NCBI RefSeq assembly: GCF_003144245.1
Contig: NW_020289994.1
Coordinates: forward strand, 62,001-126,000
From: Jaminaea rosea
Taxonomy: Eukaryota > Basidiomycota > Exobasidiomycetes > Microstromatales
Length of the DNA stretch: 64,000 nt
Direction of reading: 5' to 3'
Of this stretch, positions 35,531 to 45,398 are shown piece by piece. The position numbers and the translations under genes were made by a program. Below the pieces are notes generated by a model, which saw only the letters and a list, made by a program, of their open reading frames with translations, had not been told where the DNA came from and did not search any database. Within the stretch, counting starts at the first letter, position 1, and the number at the start of each line of letters is the position of its first letter.

Positions 35531-38500
35531 CTAGCTACCACTGACACTCATCAGCTCCATACTCTTCGCGAACTTGGCATCCGCGCTCGTCTCGCCGCGC
35601 CTTCTCGCAGGAGACGCGCCCGGAATCTGCAGCCCACCACTCGTGGCGCGCTGCAAAGCAGAAGAGGCCATACTCGACGCCTCAGACGAGGGAGCGAGAG
35701 AGCTCTCTTGCTCAACCTCGTCGTCTTCGTCGTCCTCGCTTTCTCCGTCCTCGCCGTCGCTGCTATCGTCATCGTCTGCTCCGCCCAGACCTTGCGGCGC
35801 TACATCCTTCCAATCGCGATACAGGGGCTCAACGAAGCGCTCAGCTGTGCCGCGCAGCCTGTACGGGTCAAAGGGGAAGAACCCCTCCAAATCCGAAGCG
35901 CTCGCCCCACCCGTGGCAGGTGCACGACGAGCTGGCGCCGCTGGCCTTGCGCCACGATCGCCGCTCTGCTGCCTTCCCGCAATCTGTACATCGGTACTGC
36001 CCAATTGTCCCCTCGCACCGCCCGCTCCCCCGCGACGATTCGCTTCGATCACGCTCCAGCAGTAGAGGAGGCCGACATGTTGCGCGACGCTTGCGAATTG
36101 GTGGACCACCGTTGGTGAGCAAAAGTGCAGGGGGTTGAGAGGGGAGAGGATACATCTTTGCAGGTTGGAGAGGCCGGGCGACCAGCCGCTAGAGGAAGAG
36201 GAGCCGTCCTGGGTATTGTGGGAGGGAGGCACCTGGGTGGCGGAGAGGGACGGTGAGAGGGGGAACGAAGAAGACGAAGCAGAAGCATCTTGCGGCGCCA
36301 GGCAGGGCGAAGGACCAGTTTTGCCTTGCGCTGGTGGCTTGGGCGGCTGGTGAAGACTCGAAGGCAGCGCAAAGCTCGAGCTTCCCGTCGAGCTCAAGCT
36401 CCCAATCATGAAGCCTGGATCTGCGTCAGAGAAGTCGTCGCTGGGTGCCAGGCTTCCGCTCTTGTCCGCTCCATTCTTCGCTCCTCCTTTCGCATGCTCT
36501 CCATCCCCATTGCGAAGGTCTTGCCACCTGAAGCAGAACACGTAGAAGACCGCTTGAGCAACGGCGTAGAAGATGGCATGCTCCTCACTGCCCGCGGGTG
36601 CAGAGGCCAGACGTGCGGTGGCTTCATCCACATACGCAAGCCCTCCGGATTCTTGTACAGCCCGCAGAGCGGCTGCGTGTTCCTCTAGATGGGCTTCGAG
36701 AAAGGCGCAAAGGTTGTGCACCACGATGCGTGTCGAAGCTGCGTCCACGTAGCTGGCGCGCGAGACGAACGAGGCAACATAGCTTGCCGCTGCTTGGCGG
36801 AGCACGATTGGATTTGTCGTCGCCGCTGAGCCCTGCTGCTGTCCTTGCGCTTCGTCTGCGTTGGAGGGCGAAGAGTAGATGGCCTTGTGGATCAGGAGGC
36901 CTAGAAACCAGTCTGTAAAGTCCGGCTCTAGGGAGCAGTACCAGAACAGGAGGAACTGGACGTGCCTGCACTTGAAGGTGGGCAGGATGGACCGGCTGAA
37001 TAGATGGAGGAGGTGTTGAAAGGCCGAGTGACGTTCAGCGGCACGGAGAGAGATCTGTTCCTCGTCGTCGAGAGGGAAGGAGGTGGGACTGTTACGTGCA
37101 GTGCCCGGGGACGAGGGCGGACGCTCCGTCGTAGGCGTGCCTGAAGGTGTGCTGCTGGCCGATGTGGATTTGCTGCCTGTGCCAAGGAAGTCGGACATCC
37201 ACGTCGCGTTGTCCCTAGGAATGAGCACCGCCTCCAATCCATCGCTGCCCGTACCCGCTGCGCGTCTCTTACCACTGATCCGCTCCAAATGCTCAAAAGC
37301 GACCTTGAGCAGGGCGTCGAGCTTCTCAACCAGATCCCTCACTTTACGCTGCCGTCTTTCCGCCTCCTGCTCGTGGAGTAGTCCACCGTCCAACCCATCA
37401 GCATCCTCATCCCCAGGCTCAGCTTCGTCCTCACTGCTAAGCTCGTCAATGTCAGGCCCACTCTCCGAGTCATCATCGTCGTCCCCTCCGCCGTCATCGC
37501 TGCTCCCATCACTGCTTGAATCGTCGTCATCCTCATCCAGCGGCCGATCGAAGGGGTCGAGGTTGGCCAGCTCCTCCTCCAACCCTTCCCCTGCTCCATC
37601 CTCCAGGTCGTCCATCTCAATCTGGATCTCCACGTCGAGAGAGATTGCACGGTCACCCACAACGCGCCAGACACTTTCCGCCACTTGGGGGCAGTAGCGC
37701 GTCATGAAGAGGATATTATGCGCGTAGGTGGCTTGCTCTTTGCGCGACTCGCGTTTGTGCGGGAAGTGGCGGATAACCAGAGGAGCCAAGGTGGAGGGAA
37801 GAGTGGGAATCAGGATGAGGATAGTGCGCAGTAGGGAGTGGAGACGGGTGTAGAGGAGTCGACGAGTGGGGCGAGAAGGCTGCGCTGGTTGGACGCCACT
37901 GGATGTTGAGCCTGTTGGGCTAGGCGGTTGACCATGCAATGGCCGCAAGGGCAGCCAATCACTGCGCCATCGCATCGCCTTGACTATCCTAGTTACCACG
38001 CTAGAGGCCCACTCAGTCCTTGCGCTGACCAGCGCGCACACGAAGCTACACCAGCTCCGAGAGAAGTCGTCGCCCGTGGACACGCCCGCCCAGGGCAAGT
38101 CGAGGATATTCTCTACGAGCTGGGAGTGATTGGCCGAGTCGAGTCTGGCAACGTGGTGCGAGAGGGCATGCAGCCAGAGTGAGAGAGATTGCGTGTTGGA
38201 GTTGGACGAGGCGGCGGACGAGGAGGCTGTGGTGAGGGTCGTGTGAGCAGAGCGAAATTGGGAGACGAGGTCCCAATAGGACTTGGTGGAGCCCTGTCGG
38301 CGGGGTAGCGAAGAACGCGTTAGTCTGGCGGGGGCTGGCAGTAATGTGGGTCTCCAGTCACGCACCTTGTCCCTCTCAGCGAAGGCCCCATCGACAAAGG
38401 CAATGTACATGGACCTCTTGTACCGATCGTTGAGCATCGCCCCCGGTGGCCCGCTCGCGAGCCTAGCGCTACCTGCCAGCGCTGATTTCACAGGTTTGAC

Positions 38501-38818
38501 ATCGCGTCGAGAAGCAGCGGCAATGGAGACCTTGAATTCTTTGTCCTCCTCCTCCTCGTCCTTGTTGCTGCGCAGAGAGGCGGCGCTGTTGCCTCTGCTG
38601 AGCTTCTTGGTAGGAGCGGCCGCCACCGGTGGAGTGGCGCTGTATGCTATGCTGTCGTCTGCTTCAGACTTGATGAGGGGCGGGCGAGGTTTGAGGATAT
38701 CAACGGGTGCGGTTGAGGAAGACGACGACGACCCTTGTCCTGCGGCTGTAGCTGCTGCCCTTGCCTCCTTCTGCGTACTCTTCCTGGGTCGCTTGGTACC
38801 GCGAGAGGACGAGGACAT
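35531..38818 (-). CDS. RRN3: RNA polymerase I initiation factor Rrn3
   Basis: Rrn3 (TIF-IA) bridges RNA polymerase I, through its Rpa43 subunit, to core factor on rDNA promoters and is the growth-regulated step of rRNA synthesis. Two exons, 38818-38366 and 38293-35531, give 1071 aa. Family features: a HEAT-like helical N-terminal half with LWLHALSHHVARLDSANHSQ, LVENILDLPW, and TYAHNILFMTRYCPQVAESV; a long acidic insert (about residues 420-510), where Rrn3 normally has its phospho-regulated acidic loop; then KVRDLVEKLDALLKVAFEHL, FKCRHVQFLLFWYCSLEPDF and FFPFDPYRLRGTAERFVEPLYRDW. Both ends are disordered. It is longer than yeast Rrn3 (627 aa). An in-frame ATG lies 69 bases upstream (MPDSSIV...). 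Confidence 0.92.
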   Translation of the reverse strand: MSSSSRGTKRPRKSTQKEARAAATAAGQGSSSSSSTAPVDILKPRPPLIKSEADDSIAYSATPPVAAAPTKKLSRGNSAASLRSNKDEEEEDKEFKVSIAAASRRDVKPVKSALAGSARLASGPPGAMLNDRYKRSMYIAFVDGAFAERDKVRDWRPTLLPAPARLTRSSLPRRQGSTKSYWDLVSQFRSAHTTLTTASSSAASSNSNTQSLSLWLHALSHHVARLDSANHSQLVENILDLPWAGVSTGDDFSRSWCSFVCALVSARTEWASSVVTRIVKAMRWRSDWLPLRPLHGQPPSPTGSTSSGVQPAQPSRPTRRLLYTRLHSLLRTILILIPTLPSTLAPLVIRHFPHKRESRKEQATYAHNILFMTRYCPQVAESVWRVVGDRAISLDVEIQIEMDDLEDGAGEGLEEELANLDPFDRPLDEDDDDSSSDGSSDDGGGDDDDDSESGPDIDELSSEDEAEPGDEDADGLDGGLLHEQEAERRQRKVRDLVEKLDALLKVAFEHLERISGKRRAAGTGSDGLEAVLIPRDNATWMSDFLGTGSKSTSASSTPSGTPTTERPPSSPGTARNSPTSFPLDDEEQISLRAAERHSAFQHLLHLFSRSILPTFKCRHVQFLLFWYCSLEPDFTDWFLGLLIHKAIYSSPSNADEAQGQQQGSAATTNPIVLRQAAASYVASFVSRASYVDAASTRIVVHNLCAFLEAHLEEHAAALRAVQESGGLAYVDEATARLASAPAGSEEHAIFYAVAQAVFYVFCFRWQDLRNGDGEHAKGGAKNGADKSGSLAPSDDFSDADPGFMIGSLSSTGSSSFALPSSLHQPPKPPAQGKTGPSPCLAPQDASASSSSFPLSPSLSATQVPPSHNTQDGSSSSSGWSPGLSNLQRCILSPLNPLHFCSPTVVHQFASVAQHVGLLYCWSVIEANRRGGAGGARGQLGSTDVQIAGRQQSGDRGARPAAPARRAPATGGASASDLEGFFPFDPYRLRGTAERFVEPLYRDWKDVAPQGLGGADDDDSSDGEDGESEDDEDDEVEQESSLAPSSEASSMASSALQRATSGGLQIPGASPARRRGETSADAKFAKSMELMSVSGS

Positions 38819-39167
38819 TGCGGCTGAGCTCGATGAGGCTGCGCCCTGTCTATGCTGGTGGGGGGACGAGACTGGTACTATGGACGAGTCGGGCATCAGG
38901 GTATGCGTACCAGCATCAGAGAATACGATGCAGAAGGTGTGTAGATGGGCAAGTGCGGGGTCGTGTGAGGAGGATGGCAAGACGACTCGACGCTTGCCAA
39001 TCAATCGCCCGTCTCGATGGCCAGGTCCGCCAGTCCGCCTGGCGAGTGAGTGCGAGACAAATTTTGGTCAACGGCGACGACTCCACGCGAGGTCGACGGA
39101 TGGACGGACAAAGCTTCCTTCCTTTGAATTGCAGCATACAGGCTGCCCTTCGATACGCTACCAAGTC
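38819..39167. promoter_or_regulatory. Shared divergent promoter, RRN3 / TTC27
   Basis: 349 bp between divergent start codons. The minus-strand frame is open for another 62 codons upstream of the chosen RRN3 start, so part of this may be RRN3 coding or leader. No motif I would name. Confidence 0.4.
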
Positions 39168-42100
39168 ATGGCAGCCCCATCCTCATCCTCGTCATCGGCA
39201 TCAACGTCGGAATGGCACCTCATCACCTATCAGTCCGTGTCGCACGACGGGGACCTTCTCTCAGCGCCTCTCCGCTCCCACGCAGCAAAGGAGTACTTTT
39301 CTCAAGTGGCCCAGCACTACGCTTCGCACTCCAAGACATCCAACGCGGATCTATTGCCTGCTATCCTAAAGCCATCCTCGAGCAGCAGCGTTTCGCCATT
39401 GGAATGCCTAGAAGTAGCCGTCGCTGCTCTCAATGCCTTCGTCCAGCTCAACTGGACCGGCCCTGAGCTCTCCTCCGACTCACTCCAGCCCGGGTCGCTG
39501 CTACGATGGGCTGAGCCTTCTGCCTTTGCGCCTCGTTCCCTCGACGGAGGCGATGGAAGCGATGCGTTGGATACAGCGTTGAAGAGCTCAGCTCTCGAGG
39601 CACTGACATGGCAAGGCGAGCCAGCCTACCATCTCTGCCGGCACGCCTTTTTCCTAACTCTAGCCACAGCGATCATCGACGGCCTCTCGGGGGACCAGGT
39701 TGCTTCTCAACAGCTGCTCAGCCTGCCATGGTGGAAGCTGCGCGTCGCAATGGTGCACAACCGCATTCTCGACGAGCCAGTGGCCTTGCCTCGCTCCATT
39801 CTTGACCAGGTGGACCGGCTCCTCGCCCAGCTGGCTGCCCGGGGACCGCAGGCTGCTCAGCTGCATGCTCGTCTACTGGTCGAACGTGGTCTAGCCCTGT
39901 CCAAGACGGGAAGCGATAAGGAGGCCAATGACTACTTTGTACAAGCAGCTAGCGCAACAGGACTGCGCTACGAGTTGAGCGGTGCGTTGGGCAAGAAGAC
40001 AAAATACCAGCAGGAAGAGAAGACAATTCTCGTCGTGCTGGCGGAAAGCAGCGAGGAGGCGAAGAAGGCGGAGGAGGAGGAGCAGGGATCAAAGGATGGC
40101 AAGGCAAGCAACGGGGCCACGCCAGCTGCTTCTTCTTCATCCGCTGAGGCAGCGCCCACAGGCTGGAAGTCTGCCCCTTCCACCTCCTCATCTACGGACT
40201 TGCCAACAAATTACGAGCTCAACGACGACACCCTCCTCGAGCAGACGCGCTTCACGAGCAATGCCTCGCCTAGCAGCGCCGTCAGTGCTCGCGATCCTAA
40301 TTCTCAACCGGCCCTTACACCTCTGGACCAATCCATCCTCCTCGCCCTCTCCCTCTTTCACACCAACACCTCCCCAACGCACGGCCTCACCACTTCGCAA
40401 ATCTCCGCCTTCGTCAGTCGCGTCGCTCTGCACCCACGCAACTGGTCCGTCTATACCATGGCTCTCTTGCTCCGCTCCCGCTTGGAAGCCACCCGCACAC
40501 GTACCGCAGAACGTGCCGTTCTCCAGCTACAAGCCCTGCTTGACCAGATGCCCAGCACAGACTCTGCCCCGCGTGAGAGGTTGCGCTTCTTCTTCCAGCT
40601 CGACTTGCCCTCCAAGTGGGAAATGCAGGCAGAGCTTGCGAGACGGTACGCGACGCTCGGCGTGCTCCGCTCAGCGCTGGAGATATACGAACGCATCGAG
40701 ATGTGGGAGGACGTTGTTGCCTGCCTGGGCGCGTTGGGCAGGCAGGAGGAAGGGATTGAGGTGGTACGAAGCTTGCTTGAAGGGGGTAGAAGAGAGGTCG
40801 GTGAAGTCTTGGCGAGCAAGAAGGCCTCGAGCTCTTCAGATCGACTCACGAGGGCCCGTCGTGCCAAGCTTTGGTGTCTGCTCGGTGACCTAGAGCCAGA
40901 AAAGAGCAAGTCCCACTACCTCACCGCCTGGCGCACATCAGGCTCTTCCTCATCCCGTGCCGCTCGCTCTCTCGGTGGGCTCTACTTCTCTCTCACCCAG
41001 TACTCTCGCGCAACCCTCTGGCTCCGTCGCGCCCTTCGCCTCTCTTCATTGATGGGTCGGACATGGTTCATGCTGGGCTGCTGCTACCTCCGCTCCGAGG
41101 CCTGGGGGCGCGCTGCTAGGTGTTTCAGGAGGTGCACGGCGGTGGATGAGGAGGATGGGGAGGCGTGGAACAACTTGGCGAGCTGTTATCTCAGGATGGC
41201 GGGGGAGGTCGAGGCTGGAGGTGAGAGGGGAGGGCAGGTTACGCGAGAGGAATTGGAGGGGGACGAGGTCGAAGAGGGCGAGGCGAGTGGTGGCGAGGGC
41301 GAGGAAGATGAAGACGCAGACGATGCAGCATCGACAACGTCGTCTATGCAGACGGCTACGACGGCTGATTCCGGTGTGGCTCTCACCGCGAGAGGCAGCG
41401 AAGCTGGCGACGACGATGATGAGGCCGGAAATCGTCCTTCATCACCGCCTGCAGCACCGCGCACCATCCTCACACCGTACATACTCAAGATTCTCTCGCA
41501 ACGCTGCCTGCGTCACTCCCTCCGCCACAGCAGCGACTCATGGCGGGTCTGGTCGAATTACATGGTCGTATCCGTCGATGTTGGCGACGTCAGCGAGGCG
41601 TGCAGGGCGTTTGCGCAGGTGGTCAAGCTGAAGGCGAAGCAGGATGGCGGGAGAGTGAGGGATGCAGAGGAGGAAATTGATTGGGCAGTGCTAAGGAAGC
41701 TGGTCGATGTGGCGGCCGGGGAGGAGAGGGACAAGAAGAGCAAAGAGGCATCGACGACAGCAGCAGGCGTGGCTCCACCTACTACCGCCGGCGCAAATGG
41801 GACCTCCTCGTACCTGGACCTGGTATCTGCGCCGCTCACAGCGCCCACCGCGGCGCAGGAGAACAGCTCTGGCCCGGCGAATGGCTCACCGTCCTTCCTT
41901 TCCACCTCGCTCCTCTCGCTCCTTACGACCACTCTTCCGCCCCTCCTCCCAACACCACCTCCCGCCTCTCTCCCCTTCATCCTCGCGCGCCTCCATCTGG
42001 CCACCCGCGCCCCCTCGCAGGCAATCACGGCCTACCTCGAAGCATTCCGCTGCGTTGTTCCGCCGACCGCACCAGCGTGTGCTGAGCGGGAGCACTGGCA

Positions 42101-42299
42101 GAAGGCATGCGCGGCTGCCGTTGAGATGTGCGAGAATGTCAGTGCGGTGGCAGGACAGTTGGACGATGATGAGGAGGAAAGTCGAGCGAAGCGCAAGGCT
42201 AAGAGTGCACTGAAGGGATTCATGGCGAGGCAAAAAAGTGCGTGGGAAGGGGAGCAGGGATGGGCCGAGCTTGAGAAGTGGTTGGACGAGCTGGCGTAG
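39168..42299 (+). CDS. TTC27: Tetratricopeptide repeat protein 27 family
   Basis: Single exon, 1043 aa. TTC27 is a conserved TPR protein (EMW1 in filamentous fungi) linked to cell integrity, U5 snRNP assembly and ribosome maturation in different reports; its exact task is not settled. Hallmarks: ELNDDTLLEQTRF, TPLDQSILLALSLFHTN, HPRNWSVYTMALLLRSRLE, TRTRTAERAVLQLQALLDQM, PSKWEMQAELARRYATLGVL, RSALEIYERIEMWEDVVACL, and WFMLGCCYLRSEAWGRAARC followed by EDGEAWNNLASCYLRM, a canonical TPR pair. The region after it is an acidic, low-complexity insert, then SWRVWSNYMVVSVDVGDVSE and the C-terminal helices. ATG at 39168 was chosen over a much longer open frame that runs antisense through RRN3. Confidence 0.93.
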   Translation: MAAPSSSSSSASTSEWHLITYQSVSHDGDLLSAPLRSHAAKEYFSQVAQHYASHSKTSNADLLPAILKPSSSSSVSPLECLEVAVAALNAFVQLNWTGPELSSDSLQPGSLLRWAEPSAFAPRSLDGGDGSDALDTALKSSALEALTWQGEPAYHLCRHAFFLTLATAIIDGLSGDQVASQQLLSLPWWKLRVAMVHNRILDEPVALPRSILDQVDRLLAQLAARGPQAAQLHARLLVERGLALSKTGSDKEANDYFVQAASATGLRYELSGALGKKTKYQQEEKTILVVLAESSEEAKKAEEEEQGSKDGKASNGATPAASSSSAEAAPTGWKSAPSTSSSTDLPTNYELNDDTLLEQTRFTSNASPSSAVSARDPNSQPALTPLDQSILLALSLFHTNTSPTHGLTTSQISAFVSRVALHPRNWSVYTMALLLRSRLEATRTRTAERAVLQLQALLDQMPSTDSAPRERLRFFFQLDLPSKWEMQAELARRYATLGVLRSALEIYERIEMWEDVVACLGALGRQEEGIEVVRSLLEGGRREVGEVLASKKASSSSDRLTRARRAKLWCLLGDLEPEKSKSHYLTAWRTSGSSSSRAARSLGGLYFSLTQYSRATLWLRRALRLSSLMGRTWFMLGCCYLRSEAWGRAARCFRRCTAVDEEDGEAWNNLASCYLRMAGEVEAGGERGGQVTREELEGDEVEEGEASGGEGEEDEDADDAASTTSSMQTATTADSGVALTARGSEAGDDDDEAGNRPSSPPAAPRTILTPYILKILSQRCLRHSLRHSSDSWRVWSNYMVVSVDVGDVSEACRAFAQVVKLKAKQDGGRVRDAEEEIDWAVLRKLVDVAAGEERDKKSKEASTTAAGVAPPTTAGANGTSSYLDLVSAPLTAPTAAQENSSGPANGSPSFLSTSLLSLLTTTLPPLLPTPPPASLPFILARLHLATRAPSQAITAYLEAFRCVVPPTAPACAEREHWQKACAAAVEMCENVSAVAGQLDDDEEESRAKRKAKSALKGFMARQKSAWEGEQGWAELEKWLDELA

Positions 42300-42514
42300 C
42301 GCGGGGGCGTGAAGGAATGAAAGGATCACATTGATGATGGGGTCATGAGGAGAGGAGTGAATAGCAAGTCTACTGAGCCACAGGAGCGAGAGAGCGTGGT
42401 CGCATAGTAGCGAGGCGTCGAGTGAAGAAGAGAGAGGCAAGCTGAATGAGACCTGAGACGCGTCCGTGGCAAACCGACTAGCGCCGTGATGACGACCCCC
42501 GTGATTACGACCCA

Positions 42515-44765
42515 CTATCCAAGCGTCGTCGTCTTGACAGGGCTGCTCCTTCCCGACGTCCAATTGGGGTCCCTATTAACCGTCGGCTTCGTAGGCGAGT
42601 CTGGCCCTCCCACGCCTCCCGAGAACAACAAGCTCCCGCTACGCTGCCTGGCGCCTTGCGCTCTCTTGATGCGCAGCGGCATCTGCACTCCCACCTCTTC
42701 CTGCCCACGGAAAATGGGTCGCACGATGATGTTGTGCTTGGGCTGCATGTTGTCTGCCCACTCGTTTACGCGTTCGAAGTCAAATTCGCGAAGTAGCACC
42801 GAAAGAAGGATCTTGAACTCGGCGATGGCAGCTCGTTGCCCCACGCAGGAGCGCGGGCCTACAAGGAAGGTCATGAGGTGAAGGGGCATACCACTCTCCT
42901 TTGCTGTGGCGGGCAGGTTGCATTCGAACCAGCGCTCTGGGATGAATTCACCGGCTGTAGGGCCCCAAACGTCTTCGCTGCGGCTGATGACATCGATGGG
43001 TATGACGACTTCCTGCCCCTTTTTGACGACGACGTGGTTGAAAGTAGAAGAGCCGGACCCAGCTTTGCACGGATAACTCTTGCCCAAGGGCACGACGTCG
43101 TCCTTTTGCGCCACACGCACCGTCATGGCTATGGGCGTCCAGAAACGCATCGTCTCCTTGCAGACGGCATCGAGATAAGGCATGCGATGCAGCGTGTCGT
43201 AGTCTACCGTCGTCTCCATGCCAAAGTAGTCTTCGATCTCTTCGCGCAACTTGCGTACCACAGCTGGGCGGGCCGCGAGCTCCCAAAGGGCCCAGATGGT
43301 CTGCGTGGCCGTAGTCTCGTGGCCGGCCATAAGAATGGAGGTGAGGCTGCCGCGGAGCTCATCGTCGCTGAGCTTGTCGGAGGGCTTGAGGTCCGCAGCC
43401 ATGTTCGCTCGCATGACGAGGTGCAGGAGATCCTTGGCGCGAGGTCGATTCGCGTCGGCGTCCGTGTCGTTTGCTCCGCCATGTAGCTGAGCGGTGGCGG
43501 CCATTTGAGGAGTAGTCGATCCGATGACCTCGTCAAGCTCTGCCTTGCCCAATGCGCCTTTCTTGGCCTGCAAGCCCATAGCTGCGATCTCCTCTTCGAT
43601 GGCCTGCTTCTTCTTGGCGATGATCTCGTTGGAGTATCGTTCGACCACCTCCGAGACGGCCGCAGCATTACGGTGGCGCTGAGGGGCGGGGAGGATCTTG
43701 TCTAGCCAGAAGAGGCCTGGTCTACTGGCGAGATAAGCGCGAAGGAAGTCGATTAGGGTCATGGTCTCCAAGCTGCGCATGAGAGTGTAAGCCGCCTCTG
43801 CCAGCTGGCCCTGCTTGCCTGGCTCCTCGAGATTGACATTGTTGAAGTCGTAGCCGAATCCCACTTCGCCAATCATGTCTAAGGTAACCTTGCCGAGCCA
43901 GTAGGCCATGTCAACAACGGGTGCAAGGTGTCGTGAGGCCTTTGCGGCGTACTGGCTCTGACCACTGAGGAAGGGTCTGTCGCTTGGGCCCTCTGTGGCG
44001 TCAATTTCCCGATTAAGAGCCGTGACAAGTCGATTGGTGTGATGATAAAAGGCAGGAATGAAGGAGCGTACAGCGGCAACGGTGAAGGCGGGCGCGGTGA
44101 TCTTTCGCTGCTTGCGGTGACCGTCTCCTTCGCTGGTGACGAGACCATCGCCAATCAAGGCGACGAGGTAGCGGCGCAGCTCGCGTGGCTTGGGATAGTC
44201 GTAGGCGCGCTGTTGGCCCATGATATACATGGCGCCTTTGGGGTCGCTCATTACCACGCGGGGCTGGAGGAAGAAGCCTCGGTATAGATAGACGTACGAG
44301 TTGAGCTCCTGGCATCGCGGCATGAGTATCAATCAGCGCTGCGTAGCTAGCCTAGCTCGCTAGCCTAGCTCAGGTCACACGCGCACTCACCTTGGCCCAC
44401 TTCAGATTTGTCTGCGTAGGATCAGCCGCCCGCAGCTGGGGTATATGCCCGAGCACAGCAAAGAGCTTTGCCGCAAGCGTCCCCTGGGGTCCCTTGGGCT
44501 CAGGAATGTAATGCCAGGGGTCATTGCGCAGTACGCGAGACGTGAACCAGCGATAGGCAGTGCTAATGGTTGCCGCTGCGAGGAAGATACTCGTAAGGAT
44601 TATCGGGACGAGGGTGACGTAGGCAAGAGCGAGGAGCGGTGTCGCAAGGGATGAATGGTCGATCAAACGAACAGAGACGGCGACGGCGACGGCGAAGGCG
44701 ATGAAGGGATTGCCGACTTCGAGGAGAGAGGGTTTGGCGTAGGCGGATTCATCGACAAAGTGCAT
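42515..44765 (-). CDS. Cytochrome P450 monooxygenase
   Basis: A haem-thiolate monooxygenase, probably in the ER membrane. Two exons, 44765-44391 and 44308-42515, close to 722 aa. Hallmarks in order: a hydrophobic N-terminus with two membrane-length segments (about residues 18-36 and 38-66), RKITAPAFTVAAVRSF (C-helix), the I-helix oxygen site AGHETTATQT, the K-helix ExxR in KETMRFW, PERW, and the haem loop FLVGPRSCVGQRAA with the Cys ligand. It is longer than usual (500-560 aa) because of the paired membrane segments, a long insert before the I-helix, and a Ser/Pro-rich C-terminal tail of about 45 residues. I cannot assign a CYP family. No biosynthetic cluster surrounds it. Confidence 0.95.
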
Positions 44766-45398
44766 CGTGAGCGACGAGTCGGGTGGATGGAAGGTGATGG
44801 TGGTAAGGTAGAGAAAGAGCAGCTCGACTTGACGTGGTGGCGGTGCAGTGGCGGCGGATGCTTTTGAGTATGGCCATTTTCTCGGCGGGATAGGGGCCCA
44901 CGAGGGGCGGCTCCAAGGGGGCGTATGCGGCACGTAATGAAGGACGTAGGCGTTGCCGGCGTTGCGCGAACGGTGCGCAACCGTTGCGATGGCGATGGTT
45001 GCAGCGGCGTGAGCGCCGTGCAGAGTCGTCGTCGGAGAGCAAAGGCCGTGTCAATGACTGAGCGTTGCCGCTTCCGGGCCGCTTACCGCTGCGAGGGGTC
45101 TGATCGCGATGGTCAGCCGTGACGATAGGACCCCGCCTGATCAGCAGGGAGGAGGGGCCTAAGCGCAGAGGTCTGGGCGTGGGCGCGGGCGTGGGCGTGG
45201 GCGCGGGCGCGGGCGCCAGATCCAAGATGATGAGCCTTGTTTGTTCTCGCTTTGCACGCACGTCTCGCGCGGCCCCTGCTTGCAATGGTATAGGATTGAT
45301 CAGACGGCCGCTGTGCGTTCTGTCCTCCTTCGAGATAGATGAAGTCGCTCCTGGGCGTTGCGCTTGTGCATCTCATGAATCCTCCGATCCGCACCACA
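44766..45398. other. P450 upstream region with GC-hexamer repeat
   Basis: About 630 bp between the P450 start and the stop of the 865-aa gene. It contains an imperfect tandem GGGCGC/GGGCGT hexamer tract at about 45177-45217. No gene seen. Confidence 0.5.

Noticed and set aside
38283-39167. Long open frame extending TTC27 upstream to 38283 (1338 aa in total)
   Set aside because: The upstream part is antisense to RRN3 exons and has shadow-like composition; family members begin at about the ATG at 39168.
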